From contig CABUQV010000009.1 of NCBI GenBank assembly GCA_902493855.1, positions 1 through 64,000 on the forward strand: a stretch of 64,000 nt of DNA, in the 5' to 3' direction. The notes beneath the pieces are model-generated. The model saw only the letters and a list, made by a program, of their open reading frames with translations, ran no database searches and was not told where the DNA came from. The number at the start of each line of letters is the position of its first letter. The first letter of the stretch is position 1. Below are positions 18,217-27,654 of the stretch, piece after piece. Origin of the DNA: an uncultured Collinsella sp. (GTDB lineage: Bacteria; Actinomycetota; Coriobacteriia; Coriobacteriales; Coriobacteriaceae). Made by a program: the position numbers and the translations under genes.

Positions 18217-21214
18217 ATCGCTCGACGAGCACGCGGTTAAGCCTGCCCTCCACCAAGCGCTCGTACAGACGCCGCGTCTCGGGCTCGGGCACGCCATTGA
18301 TCTGCTCCCTCAGGTGATGCATATGCCCACTGTACAGCTCGACGATATCGCGTCGTCGCCCCGCCGCACCGTAGACGCGCATAGCGCAACGCACCATGTC
18401 CTCGCGCGCCGTCTCTTGCCGCAGCCCCGACTCCACCAGCCATACCGCCGACTGCAGGTCGTTTTCTTCTAGGGCGGCATTCGCGCCCCGAATCATGCAG
18501 TCGATATACTTCGATTCCATAATGCGCCGCATACGCAAAAAGTAGGTGGGATTACAGCCATTGGGAACATACAACGGGCCGGCGTAGAGCTGCTCGATCT
18601 TAAGGCACAGCTCGATCAGATGGGGTCCGCGCGCACCCGTGCGATTTCCCAAAACTACGCGGCTTATCTGATCAAACAACCGCACGTCGGTCTTGACGTA
18701 ATCGCCGTTAAGCCCAATGCACTCGTTTTGGATCAGCACACACGATTTGCCGTCCGGTGTCGGCCCCAAGGCCGAACGCAGGCGCGATATCGTCGAGTAC
18801 AGATTGTTACGAGCGCTATTGAACTCGGCATGGGGCCACAGCTCCATAGCCAGCGTCTCGCGGTCGACCAGGGCATCCATGCCCAGTGCAAGCCGCTCGG
18901 CAAGCGTCGCCGCTTTCTTGCGGCGCCACATCTTATCCGTGATGGGAAACCCGTCGCGCTCGGCGCGAAACGCCCCAAACATGCGGATCTCGATATGGTC
19001 AACCACATCGACACCCTCGGCATCGCCGGCCTGGAACAGACGCTCGCCTTCGCCCTCAAAGTCGTCACGCAGCGAATACCGCGCCAGCTCGCGCACCGGG
19101 AGCTTCTTTCGAATTCTAGCAGCCGGCTCACCCAGACAATGCATCGCAAGACGCGCAAACAGCCGATACGACGGATCCAAAATCCCTGGGCGGTTCATGG
19201 ACATCCAGGCTGCAAGGTCGCTATCGCGGCCCGCGGAGGCCAAATGCAGCGCCACCATCCAAGCCTCGGCACCACCGACCTGCGTCCGACTCAAATCGAG
19301 CAGCTCCGCCTCTTCACGCACCGATACCATCGATGTATTGCGTAAGTACGCCGCGCGCTCTAGCAGCAGTGCGTTGTCGCGTATGTATCCAATCGATTCC
19401 TCGGCAAGCCTGAGCACCTGCACCGCACGGAATTTGGCATTGACCGGACGCCCCTCAGCCAGCGACTGCCAGCCTTCCAGTATCAAGCCAAACAACTGGA
19501 CTTGATTGTCACGCACGCGCACGGCAAAACGGTCGAGCTCATTGAAGGCCTGATCGTCGGTCACCGGCATGCCGGCAAGCAGGCGCCGCGCCGATAATAC
19601 CATGCACACCCAGATGGCGAGCGCTCGGATTCCACGCGCTTCGAGTGCCTCGAGCTTCAGGGCCATCTCGTCATCACGCTCGTCAGTCCCTGCATACGAC
19701 CCATCAAATAGCTCCGTCAACATGCGGTCCGCCCGCACAAACGTCCCCGCGACATCGAGCTCACAATCGTAGGCCTTATCCGTTTTGAGCCCCGCGAGGA
19801 TCTCACCACCCTTCGCCCGCTCGGTCAGCCCATGCTTTATCTCGACATGTGCGGACAGCATGTCGAGTGCGGCACAGGACGCCTCACTTTCCAGCGCTGC
19901 ATGGCTTGCCGGAAGCCCCAGACCACTATCTCCATAACAGGCGGCCGTAAACGCGTGCGCCACCTTCCACGACACGGGATCGAGCTCGCAAATCGCTTGC
20001 TCGCCCGCGCGCTCGATAATTGAGGCCATATACCGCGCGAGCTTTGTATTGGAGACGCTCACCGCCGCCAGATAGATGCCGAGCGCCTCGTCAGGCGTCG
20101 GCTCCGATACCCGGCCATCTGCCTCGGTCTTTCCCAGCGCCGCGCGGCAGACATCCCCTCCATGCCCCGTCAGGGCCAGATCGACCCCATACCGCCCGGC
20201 AAGCTCCAACACCGCACTGCGGTCCAAAAACGCATCGGCGAGGTCCATCGCGGTATCGCAGCGCCCCGCTTTAATCAATATACGCGCCGCCCGCACAACG
20301 AGTTCGGGACGAATTTCGGCGACCAGCTTGCGCAATCGCAGGCGTGCGTTGTCCTCGGTACCCATGCAGGTAAAGCTCCGGTCTGCCGGATCAACGCCAA
20401 AAATGGGATAATCGCGAACAAGATAGGACTGGTCAATCGCCGAAAGCCTAACACCGCAAGCCTCGAGCTCCGAAATACTGCCCTCACCCATTAAGACCAT
20501 CAAGCATGCCACACTAAACAGGGCGTTGTTCTCGAGCGACGCCAGATCAACAAGTGCCGCACCGTAGATATTGACGATCTCGTTTTCGAGCGTCTGGGCA
20601 ACGTCTCCCTGCCCGTATAATCCCGACTGCATAGCCGAGACGAGCTCGGGCACGCCCTGCGTAAGCTGATAGAAGTCGAGCGATGTGCTGATCGAAAACG
20701 CCGATGCCCACGCCGAATACTCATAGGCATGCACCTTGAGCATCTGCGCGTTGACTTTAATCGAATCGCCCAGTCCATGAATCAGCTGGCGATTCGAAGG
20801 ACGGCAGCTCATAAGGACCCCGACCCCCATAGCACGCAGGCTTCGGATTCGGTCGATCAGCTCCTCGGTCTCGCTCTGGCTGAGGTTAGGCACATTATCG
20901 ATTGCAATCAGGGAGTGCGGCTTGTCCTTAAGCTCTTCGGTAACAACCTCGAGCTGCATAAACACCTCGCGCCCAATGGCGCGGTCTGCCTCGATGATCC
21001 GCACGGGACCTCGCGTCGGATCGCTTTTAACCTCTTGGGCATACTGCAGCAGCACCGAGGTTTTCCCAAAGCCATCAGGTGCGTAGAGAACTACGATGCC
21101 GGCCTTTCGGCCCTTGGCGATAAGTTCGTTCATCAAGCGATCGCGCCGCACCATATAACTACTGCCCAGCGGCATAAGCTCGAGGTCGTCCATATTGCCC
21201 AACTCGTTAACCAT
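18215..21214 (-). CDS. Large ATPase/winged-helix transcriptional regulator (MalT/SARP-like)
   Basis: A 999-residue regulator. The N-terminal third is a STAND-type ATPase: P-loop YAPDGFGKTS at about 44-53, Walker B-like SLIAIDNVP at about 101-109, and a sensor segment MSCRPSNRQLIH. A long helical middle part resembles the TPR region of MalT. From about 745 an OmpR/SARP-type winged helix (IRMFGAFRAERDG, KKAATLAERLALG, ELWPHAEFNSARNNLYSTISRLR) is followed by a bacterial transcriptional activation domain with TPR helices to the end. GAGGAGC precedes the ATG. It lies alone, so the regulated genes are unknown; proteins with this layout usually sense a small molecule through the ATPase. Confidence 0.82.
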   Translation of the reverse strand: MVNELGNMDDLELMPLGSSYMVRRDRLMNELIAKGRKAGIVVLYAPDGFGKTSVLLQYAQEVKSDPTRGPVRIIEADRAIGREVFMQLEVVTEELKDKPHSLIAIDNVPNLSQSETEELIDRIRSLRAMGVGVLMSCRPSNRQLIHGLGDSIKVNAQMLKVHAYEYSAWASAFSISTSLDFYQLTQGVPELVSAMQSGLYGQGDVAQTLENEIVNIYGAALVDLASLENNALFSVACLMVLMGEGSISELEACGVRLSAIDQSYLVRDYPIFGVDPADRSFTCMGTEDNARLRLRKLVAEIRPELVVRAARILIKAGRCDTAMDLADAFLDRSAVLELAGRYGVDLALTGHGGDVCRAALGKTEADGRVSEPTPDEALGIYLAAVSVSNTKLARYMASIIERAGEQAICELDPVSWKVAHAFTAACYGDSGLGLPASHAALESEASCAALDMLSAHVEIKHGLTERAKGGEILAGLKTDKAYDCELDVAGTFVRADRMLTELFDGSYAGTDERDDEMALKLEALEARGIRALAIWVCMVLSARRLLAGMPVTDDQAFNELDRFAVRVRDNQVQLFGLILEGWQSLAEGRPVNAKFRAVQVLRLAEESIGYIRDNALLLERAAYLRNTSMVSVREEAELLDLSRTQVGGAEAWMVALHLASAGRDSDLAAWMSMNRPGILDPSYRLFARLAMHCLGEPAARIRKKLPVRELARYSLRDDFEGEGERLFQAGDAEGVDVVDHIEIRMFGAFRAERDGFPITDKMWRRKKAATLAERLALGMDALVDRETLAMELWPHAEFNSARNNLYSTISRLRSALGPTPDGKSCVLIQNECIGLNGDYVKTDVRLFDQISRVVLGNRTGARGPHLIELCLKIEQLYAGPLYVPNGCNPTYFLRMRRIMESKYIDCMIRGANAALEENDLQSAVWLVESGLRQETAREDMVRCAMRVYGAAGRRRDIVELYSGHMHHLREQINGVPEPETRRLYERLVEGRLNRVLVER

Positions 21215-21658
21215 ACCCGCTCCTCAACTCGACCACATGAACAGCGTAACGTTAGACCATATGTATCGCTAGATGAATAAAGCGATGCTACGGTATAGGA
21301 TGTTTGTTGGTACGCAAATGGCAAGTTTTTGTTCAGCGTGGTCCGATTGAAACTTATCCCCCAAACAATCAATCTTTGCGCAGGTCAATGCACTTGCCAG
21401 CTTGTCCCATCCTTTGGCAGTGTACCTCAAATGAGCGATGTTCAATTATGTTGCGCAACTCACCTAACGCCAGCTACCGTCTGCGACCTTTTCGTAGCAT
21501 TTATGCATAGTATCTGTTATGGAATGAATCATGCTTCATCAGATGCACCCGTCAAGTTCGCGGCAAGATTTTCGTCGGGCACACGGCGCGCGCTCAGCAA
21601 AAAGGCCCCCGCAAAGCGGAGGCCTTCGGCAAAGCTATATCGAGGTGATAGGCTATCG
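21215..21658. other. 444-bp non-coding region
   Basis: It holds the promoter of the large regulator (start at 21214) and the nagB terminator at 21602-21626. The stretch 21240-21540 is AT-rich for this genome and has no gene that I can support. Confidence 0.5.
21602..21626 (-). terminator. Terminator of nagB
   Basis: AAGGCC and CCGC pair with GCGG and GGCCTT around AAA; on the minus strand TTTTTGCTG follows. Confidence 0.8.
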
Positions 21659-22387
21659 CTACTCGCAGAGCGAAAGGGCGGCCTCGTCGGCAACGACAAC
21701 GCAGTTGGTGTGCAGTTGCAGGATCGAGGCAGGGCACTCGGGGGTAACCGGACCATAGCACATGTCATGCACGGCCTGTGCCTTGGCCTCGCCGTTGGCG
21801 ACGACCAGGATCATGCGGGCATACATGATGGTCTGAGTGCCCATGGTATAGGCCTGACGAGGCACGTCGTCGATGCTGTCGAACAGGCGGCTGTTGGCCT
21901 GAATAGTGCTCTCGGTAAGGTCGACACAGTGCGTACCCTTGGAGAAGTGGTCATCGGGCTCGTTGAAGCCAATGTGACCGTTGTTACCGATGCCGAGCAG
22001 CTGCAGATCAGGGTAACCGGCAGCAGCGACGATCTCGTCGTACTCAGAGCAGGCAGCGGCAGCGTCGGGATTGGAGCCATCGGGCACATGCGTGTTGTTC
22101 AGGTCGATGTTAACGTGATCGAAGAAGTTCTCACGCATAAAGTAGTGGTAGCTCTGGGGATTGTCGTGCGAAAGGCCACGATACTCGTCGAGGTTGTAGG
22201 TGCTGACCTCGGCAAAGTCGACGTCACCCTTCTCGTACCAAGCGGCGAGCTGCTTGTAGGCGCCAATCGGGGTGGAGCCGGTGGCAAGACCCAGCACGCA
22301 ATCGGGCTTGAGGATAACCTGGGCCGAGATGATATTGGCGGCCTTACGGCTCATATCCTCGTAGTCTTTAGCTTTAATGATCTTCAT
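21659..22387 (-). CDS. nagB: Glucosamine-6-phosphate deaminase
   Basis: A 242-residue enzyme converting glucosamine 6-phosphate to fructose 6-phosphate and ammonia. It has the sugar-phosphate loop LGLATGSTP, the YNLDEY segment with the proton-shuttle Asp, and LGIGNNGHIGFNEP with the catalytic Asp/His region. I chose the ATG at 22387 (MKIIKAKDYE), with AAAGGA 8 bases upstream; the longer frame to 22435 adds a poorly conserved leader. It lies with an EIIA gene and glmM in the same direction, so this region covers amino-sugar catabolism and synthesis, but terminators separate the genes. Confidence 0.95.
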   Translation of the reverse strand: MKIIKAKDYEDMSRKAANIISAQVILKPDCVLGLATGSTPIGAYKQLAAWYEKGDVDFAEVSTYNLDEYRGLSHDNPQSYHYFMRENFFDHVNIDLNNTHVPDGSNPDAAAACSEYDEIVAAAGYPDLQLLGIGNNGHIGFNEPDDHFSKGTHCVDLTESTIQANSRLFDSIDDVPRQAYTMGTQTIMYARMILVVANGEAKAQAVHDMCYGPVTPECPASILQLHTNCVVVADEAALSLCE

Positions 22388-22586
22388 TACGCGTCCTTTC
22401 TCGTACAAGAGAGGCAAGGCTCCCCTTACAAGCACTTGCCCGCGGCCCGCGTCGGCCGCAACAAACGTGTGCGGCCACCAGGGCGAGGTCGCGTAATGTA
22501 TATGTCTCGTGTCTACCCGCGTCGAGGCCCCTGCCCGTCCACGGTGACCCGAAGCCTTTTAGCCTCGGACAGTTTTCATCTTGCCA

Positions 22587-22620
22587 CGGAGGGCATCCTC
22601 TTTCAAGGGCGCCCTCCGTA
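22587..22620 (-). terminator. Terminator of the EIIA gene
   Basis: Perfect 9-bp arms ACGGAGGGC and GCCCTCCGT around a 16-base loop, 39 bases after the EIIA stop. On the minus strand the following text is not a long T-run, so efficiency may be modest. Confidence 0.6.
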
Positions 22621-22659
22621 AACGTGTTTGAATTGTAGGCTAAAGGCCAAGCGCACTCA

Positions 22660-23157
22660 CTAGCGCTCGCGAGCGACGATAAGTTGGTCCATCTCCTCGA
22701 CATGCTCGCCAATGGAGCCCTTGATGCTCGAGAACTCAACGGAGTTGCACACCAAGATAGGAACCGTCACATCGTAACCCTCGGCAGCAATTGCCTCGCG
22801 ATCAAACTCGATGAGCACATCGCCCTTATGGACGACATCACCCACCTGGGCATGCACGTTAAAATGCTTGCCCTCAAGCTGAACAGTGTCCAAACCAACG
22901 TGGATGAGCACGTCTAGGCCATCGACCGTGTTGAGTGCAACGGCGTGTCCCGTGGGAAAAATGGCCTCGACCTTGGCGTCTGCCGGCGCAATCACGCGCA
23001 TGCCGGTAGGCTGAATCGCCACGCCCTGGCCCAAAAGGCCGGTGGCAAACGTCTGGTCATTGACCTCGGACAACGGGATGACGTCGCCCGAGATGGGAGC
23101 ATCCAACGTAAGGACTCGACCACGCATACCAAAAGACCTTAGGACTTTAGTGAACAT
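22660..23157 (-). CDS. crr: PTS glucose-type EIIA protein
   Basis: A 165-residue EIIA(Glc)-family phosphocarrier that would pass phosphate from HPr to a sugar EIIB domain. The two active-site histidines are H71 in PTGHAVAL and H86 in VLIHVGLDTVQL; the mobile VIAPADAKVEAIFP and the C-terminal GDVLIEFD segments are typical. I start at the ATG at 23157 (MFTKVLRSFG), with a GAGGG site just upstream, rather than at 23178. As a free-standing EIIA it may serve an EIIBC elsewhere in the genome; its location between nagB and glmM suggests glucose or N-acetylglucosamine. Confidence 0.88.
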   Translation of the reverse strand: MFTKVLRSFGMRGRVLTLDAPISGDVIPLSEVNDQTFATGLLGQGVAIQPTGMRVIAPADAKVEAIFPTGHAVALNTVDGLDVLIHVGLDTVQLEGKHFNVHAQVGDVVHKGDVLIEFDREAIAAEGYDVTVPILVCNSVEFSSIKGSIGEHVEEMDQLIVARER

Positions 23158-23228
23158 GCTCACCCTCGGACATACCAATCAATCAAAATAGCGTTAACAG
23201 TTTACCACTTGGCACCCATTATTGACCA

Positions 23229-24566
23229 TTAGGGAAGTTCGCGCTTGACAACCTCGACGATATCGTCGACGACGCGCTGGGTCAGCTCGTGCGTCTCCGC
23301 CTCGGCCATAACGCGAACCAGCGGCTCGGTACCGCTCGGGCGCACCAAGATGCGACCGCGTCCATTGAGCTCCTTCTCGGCGGCAGCGACGGCGTCCCAA
23401 ATGGGCTGGCAATCGTCCAGGCCGGCCTTGTTGTCCGAATGCACGTTGACGAGCACCTGCGGGTACTTCTTCATGATGCCGGCAAGGTCGGTGAGCGTGC
23501 GGCCGGTGCGCTTAAGCACGGCCAAAAGCTGCAGGGCCGTCACCAAGCCGTCGCCGGTGGTGTTGTGCTCCAGGAAGATGATGTGGCCGGACTGCTCGCC
23601 GCCGATGACGGCGCCATCCGCGAGCATGCGCTCCAAAACGTAGCGGTCGCCCACGGCGGTCTGCACCATCTCAAAGCCCTGCTCCTTCATGGCGATGGAG
23701 AAACCGAGGTTGCACATAACGGTCGAGACGATCTCGGAGTTGGCGAGCTTGCCGCGAGCAGCAAGGTCGGAGCCGCAGATGGCAAGAATGTAGTCACCAT
23801 CGATCTCGTTGCCCTCACTGTCCACGAACAGCACGCGATCGGCGTCGCCGTCGTGGGCCAGGCCGATATCGGCGTGGGTGCGCAGCACGAGCTCGCGCAG
23901 GGGCTCAAGGTGCGTGGAGCCGCACTCAACGTTAATGTCAGTGCCGCAGTAATCGGTGTTGATGGCATGGACCGTGGCGCCCAGGCGCTGCAGCGCGGCA
24001 GGCGTGGTTTGGCACGAAGCGCCGTGGCCACAGTCGACGGCAACAACCAATCCGTCGAGCTTAAGGCCGTCGAGCGTGCTGATGGCATGATCGACATAGG
24101 CCTTGCGGGCATCCTTCATCTTGATGATGTGACCCACACCGGCGCCGGTCGGCAGCGTGTCGGCAGCCATGGCCTCCTCGGACATCACCCAGGCGCTGAT
24201 CTCTTCCTCAACCGCGTCGGGAAGCTTCATGCCCTTGCGGCTAAAGAACTTGATACCGTTGAACTCCGGCGGATTATGCGAAGCGGAGATGACGATGCCA
24301 CCGTCAAGCTCGTTTTGGACGGTGAGCAGTGCCACGGCCGGCGTAGGGATAACGCCGCAGCAGTGCGGACGGCCGCCCTCGGCCATGATGCCGGCGGTCA
24401 GAGCACTCTCGAGCATGGTGCCCGAAAGGCGCGTGTCGCGGCCGATGCAGATGTCCGGGCCAAGGAACTTGGTCGCCGCACGACCCAAGCGAAACGCGAG
24501 GTCGCACGAAAGATCGGCGTTGGCGACGCCACGGACGCCATCGGTACCGAAGATGTTCTGGGGCAT
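23229..24566 (-). CDS. glmM: Phosphoglucosamine mutase
   Basis: A 445-residue enzyme interconverting glucosamine 6-phosphate and glucosamine 1-phosphate on the way to UDP-GlcNAc and peptidoglycan. All four family motifs are present: the N-terminal FGTDGVRG, the phosphoserine loop ISASHNP (S96), the magnesium loop HDGDADR, and the C-terminal phosphate loop RPSGTEPLVR. The ATG at 24566 has AAGGAG 8 bases upstream; six residues of the longer frame are dropped. It follows rpsI after a terminator. Confidence 0.95.
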   Translation of the reverse strand: MPQNIFGTDGVRGVANADLSCDLAFRLGRAATKFLGPDICIGRDTRLSGTMLESALTAGIMAEGGRPHCCGVIPTPAVALLTVQNELDGGIVISASHNPPEFNGIKFFSRKGMKLPDAVEEEISAWVMSEEAMAADTLPTGAGVGHIIKMKDARKAYVDHAISTLDGLKLDGLVVAVDCGHGASCQTTPAALQRLGATVHAINTDYCGTDINVECGSTHLEPLRELVLRTHADIGLAHDGDADRVLFVDSEGNEIDGDYILAICGSDLAARGKLANSEIVSTVMCNLGFSIAMKEQGFEMVQTAVGDRYVLERMLADGAVIGGEQSGHIIFLEHNTTGDGLVTALQLLAVLKRTGRTLTDLAGIMKKYPQVLVNVHSDNKAGLDDCQPIWDAVAAAEKELNGRGRILVRPSGTEPLVRVMAEAETHELTQRVVDDIVEVVKRELP

Positions 24567-24622
24567 AGGATCGCTCCTTCCCAAGTGGGCAAAACGAAGC
24601 CGCCCACCCTAGTCGAAAAGAA

Positions 24623-24658
24623 AAGCGGGACCCGCCGAGCAATCGGCAGGCCCCGCTT
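24623..24658 (-). terminator. Terminator of the rplM-rpsI operon
   Basis: Arms AAGCGGGACCCGCCGA and TCGGCAGGCCCCGCTT pair almost completely around GCAA; on the minus strand TTTTCTTTTC follows. Confidence 0.85.
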
Positions 24659-24688
24659 GTACATTGTATCTCGTAAGGAGATAAAACC

Positions 24689-25084
<396 letters not shown>

Positions 25085-25086
25085 CT

Positions 25087-25530
25087 TTAAGCCTCCAGCT
25101 CAATCTTCGTGGGGTTCTGGGCAGCATGCGGATGCTCGGCACCAGCGTAGACCTTAAGCTTGGTCATCTGGGCACGGCCGAGGGTGGACTTGGGCAGCAT
25201 GCCGCGAACGGCGCGCTCGATAACCTTCTCCGGATGCTTCTCCATAGCCTGGCGGAAGCTCTCAGCCTTGAGGCCGCCGTTGTAGCCGCTGTGGCGATAA
25301 TAGGTCTTCGTGTCGGCCTTGTTACCGGTAAGCTGGACCTTATCGGCGTTGATGACGACGACGAAGTCGCCGCAGTCGCTGTTGGGCGTGAACTGGGGCT
25401 TGTTCTTACCGCGCAGGATCATTGCGATCTGGGTGGCAAGACGGCCCAGGACAGCACCATCGGCGTCGACGAGAACCCAGTTGCGCTGGACCTCGCCCTG
25501 CTTGGCGTAGTGAGTCGATTTCGAAATCAC
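25087..25530 (-). CDS. rplM: 50S ribosomal protein L13
   Basis: A 147-residue L13 starting with GTG, preceded by GGAGGAG. Typical segments are WVLVDADGAVLGRLAT, GDFVVVINADKVQLTGNK, YYRHSGYNGG and RAVRGMLPKSTLGR. It is the first gene of the L13-S9 operon. In E. coli this operon is autoregulated by L13; I did not find a leader structure here that I could defend. Confidence 0.98.
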   Translation of the reverse strand: MISKSTHYAKQGEVQRNWVLVDADGAVLGRLATQIAMILRGKNKPQFTPNSDCGDFVVVINADKVQLTGNKADTKTYYRHSGYNGGLKAESFRQAMEKHPEKVIERAVRGMLPKSTLGRAQMTKLKVYAGAEHPHAAQNPTKIELEA

Positions 25531-25723
25531 TTAGACTCCTCCATGTACAGTACGTGTTGTTACAGAGATTCACGGGGCTCTGCAAGTAACCCGTCCATAT
25601 TACCCCGCTCGCCGCCCGAGTCAACAGGTGTTTTGGCTCCGACCAGAGTTTCTGCACATGTCATCCACGAGCCGTGATTTTCCAGCTCTTTAGCTGTTGC
25701 CATTTTTTGAGGGTTCGCCGTCG

Positions 25724-26602
25724 TTAGCGCTCAACGAACTCTTGTATTTCCGCGAGCAGGCGCTTTGCCTCCTGACGGCCCTGGATATACAGGTCGAGGA
25801 GCTTTGCCGAATCGTGCTCGACATGGCCGACCTCGACCGGCTTTTGCGGAGCGACGACCAACGCGCGGCCCTCGCGCTCATACTTCCACAGGTGCATGCG
25901 CTGGATGTTGTAACGGTCGTGGCGCGTCTCGATAGCCTCGAGCAGATAGGGGTAGTCAGCATAGCGGGCGCGTGCGGCGGGCATAAACTCGTAGGGCTTT
26001 TTCTCGTATGAACGGTCCTGCGTGACAATGACAACCGCACGGTCGAAGCCCGCCTCCTCGAGCACATGCTCGATGGGGACCGAATCGGCCACGCCGCCGT
26101 CGACGTATTTGTGCCCGTCTATCTCGACCGGCGGTGTCACCAGCGGCAACGAGGTCGATGCGCGCACAGCGTCGAGGTCAAGTACGGCGCTTTTGACCGG
26201 CAGGTAGGCAGCGGTTCCAAAGAGCATGTCCGTCGCGACGGCGTACATCTCGATGGGGCTCGCGTCGAATGTCTCGTTGTCAAAGGGATCCAGGCGGTCC
26301 TGGACATCGTTGAAGATAAAGTCGTAGCCGACGATAGAGCCCGTGGACGCAAACGATGCGGCGCCCATGAAGCGGCTGTCGTTGCAGAAAGCCAGGTTGA
26401 TGCGGTTGGCACGGCCGATCTGGTGCGACTTGTAGTTCACGCCGTTGAGGGCGCCGGCCGATACACCGTAGACAGCCGGAATCTCAACGCCGGCCTCCAT
26501 GAGAACGTCGAGCACGCCCGCGGTAAATTGCCCGCGGAAGCTGCCGCCCTCCAAAACGAGCGCGACCTTGCCGGCGTTCTTTGCTTTATCTTCTGCAGTC
26601 AT
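25724..26602 (-). CDS. Patatin-like phospholipase (RssA/YjjU type)
   Basis: A 292-residue predicted serine lipid hydrolase with a Ser-Asp dyad. The oxyanion loop is GGSFRGQFTAG, the nucleophile elbow is GVSAG with S48, and the Asp is in VDGGVADSVP. The C-terminal quarter has the LLEAIETRHDRYN and Lys/Glu-rich helix typical of the YjjU subgroup. There is no signal peptide, so it acts inside the cell. It is monocistronic, with the 62-bp repeat array just upstream of its start. The substrate is not known for this subgroup. Confidence 0.88.
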   Translation of the reverse strand: MTAEDKAKNAGKVALVLEGGSFRGQFTAGVLDVLMEAGVEIPAVYGVSAGALNGVNYKSHQIGRANRINLAFCNDSRFMGAASFASTGSIVGYDFIFNDVQDRLDPFDNETFDASPIEMYAVATDMLFGTAAYLPVKSAVLDLDAVRASTSLPLVTPPVEIDGHKYVDGGVADSVPIEHVLEEAGFDRAVVIVTQDRSYEKKPYEFMPAARARYADYPYLLEAIETRHDRYNIQRMHLWKYEREGRALVVAPQKPVEVGHVEHDSAKLLDLYIQGRQEAKRLLAEIQEFVER

Positions 26603-26696
26603 ATTGACCTCCTGCGATTGCGTTTTGGCCTTCTTCTACCCAGTTTTGGGATGGAGAGCGCATGGGTTTTGGAGTTGAGGAGGGCGGGGCGGTCGG

Positions 26697-26970
26697 CGGG
26701 AAAGCGTGTCCCGTTCTCAGAGCAAATTCCGGGTCGCATTTTCCGCTGAGCCCGCCATCAGGAAAATGAATCCCATTCCGAGCTTGGATTCCGGGATGTG
26801 CTTTCCGCTTGGGCTGCCATTGGGAAAGCATGTCCCACTCTACGGCTCGATTCCGGGTCGCAGTTTCCGCTTGAGGCGCCATCCGGAAACTACGTCCCAG
26901 TCTGAGCGCGGATTCCGGGACACGCTTTCCGCCTGGGCCGCCATCGGGAAAGCGTGTCCCGGCCTGCGTT
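26697..26970. repeat. Tandem array of 62-bp structured units, 4.4 copies
   Basis: Units start at 26697, 26759, 26821 and 26883, each exactly 62 bases, with a partial fifth from 26945. The right part of each unit pairs with the left part of the next (26730-26775, 26792-26837, 26854-26899, 26916-26961) to make a 15-position stem. The last is perfect, the others pair at 11 to 14 positions. The loop keeps TGGGC and GCCAT. The unit length is not a multiple of three and there are no unique spacers, so it is neither coding nor CRISPR. Confidence 0.8.
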
Positions 26971-26977
26971 GACGCGG

Positions 26978-27023
26978 CGTTTTCTTTACGCCCGCGCCCT
27001 GCACAGAGTTCGATTCTCCGCGG
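26978..27023. repeat. 46-bp direct repeat with tmRNA 3'-end motif, copy A
   Basis: Identical at 45 of 46 positions to 27189-27234. Its right half, GAGTTCGATTCTCCGCG, equals the T-arm and acceptor end of the tmRNA read on the minus strand, so the copy is inverted relative to that gene. Confidence 0.7.
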
Positions 27024-27188
27024 GTTTGGGGTTCCGTTGATGCGGCGCATGGCCAGCTGAGATTCGATAAACATCGCATCCATATTGAGCTGATAGTTTG
27101 CGCGGAGAATCCGCGTATTTGCTTCGCAAATCCGCACCGGCTTCGGCCGCCTGCCGGCGTCCTCGCCCGCGGGCTAAAAACGCTTACG

Positions 27189-27234
27189 CGTTTTCTTAAC
27201 GCCCGCGCCCTGCACAGAGTTCGATTCTCCGCGG
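27189..27234. repeat. 46-bp direct repeat with tmRNA 3'-end motif, copy B
   Basis: The second copy of the repeat at 26978-27023, offset by 211 bases and close to the tmRNA terminator. It could be an attachment-site remnant. Confidence 0.7.
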
Positions 27235-27246
27235 TGCGGACTAGAA

Positions 27247-27282
27247 ATAAAAAGGCAGGTAGAGACACTACTCTACCTGCCT
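27247..27282 (-). terminator. Terminator of tmRNA
   Basis: Perfect 12-bp arms AGGCAGGTAGAG and CTCTACCTGCCT around ACACTA; on the minus strand TTTTTATTT follows, 9 bases after the tmRNA CCA end. Confidence 0.9.
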
Positions 27283-27290
27283 GTTACTTA

Positions 27291-27654
27291 TGGTGGAGGC
27301 GCGGAGAATCGAACTCCGGTCCACGAAAGCCCCCTGATTGGCATCTCCAAGCTCAGTCGCTGGTTTAGTCTCGGACGCTTTGCGCGCAGCGACACGCTCG
27401 CGGCGTCCTAACCGGTTCGGTCTTAGCCCGCGCCATACCGATTACGTGCGCAGGAGCATTCCCCTAAAATGACGTCGCGCCGGTGTCGGGGAAATCACCG
27501 GGTTGACGCGCCGCTATAAACTAAGCAGCGAGAGCCATAGGCTCAAAAGAAGAGTTGTTGTCAATTCAATTTGACGGTACCCCTGTTTAACGAGGCGAGG
27601 AGACCTCGGCTTGCTTCCTCTCTCAGAACTATCGTGTCGAAACCAGTCGCCCCC
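27291..27654 (-). ncRNA. ssrA: Transfer-messenger RNA (tmRNA)
   Basis: The 5' end GGGGGCGACTGGTTTCGACA pairs with CGCCTCC before the ACCA 3' end. The 3' T-arm carries the GTTCGATTC loop. The tag frame runs from 27562 down to 27521 and reads DNNSSFEPMALAA then stop, ending in the ALAA degradation signal recognised by ClpXP-type proteases. The RNA rescues stalled ribosomes together with SmpB (not in this window). The length of 364 nt is normal for a one-piece tmRNA. Its 3' end is duplicated in fragments next to it. Confidence 0.95.

Larger units (their letters stand above)
26603..27290. other. 688-bp non-coding region with repeats
   Basis: Reading frames through this region are artefacts of a 62-bp tandem array (26697-26970). 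It also holds two 46-bp direct repeats related to the tmRNA 3' end (26978-27023, 27189-27234) and the tmRNA terminator. I see no protein gene. Confidence 0.7.

Noticed and set aside
26697..26970. CRISPR array
   Set aside because: The 62-bp units follow each other directly, with no unique spacers and no cas genes in the window.
26998..27022. tRNA gene from the GTTCGATTC word
   Set aside because: Only a T-arm-like end is present; no anticodon arm or acceptor stem can be formed.
26586..27268. Protein genes of 88 to 183 residues over the repeat region
   Set aside because: Their residues only mirror the 62-bp repeats, which are not a multiple of three, and no ribosome site fits.
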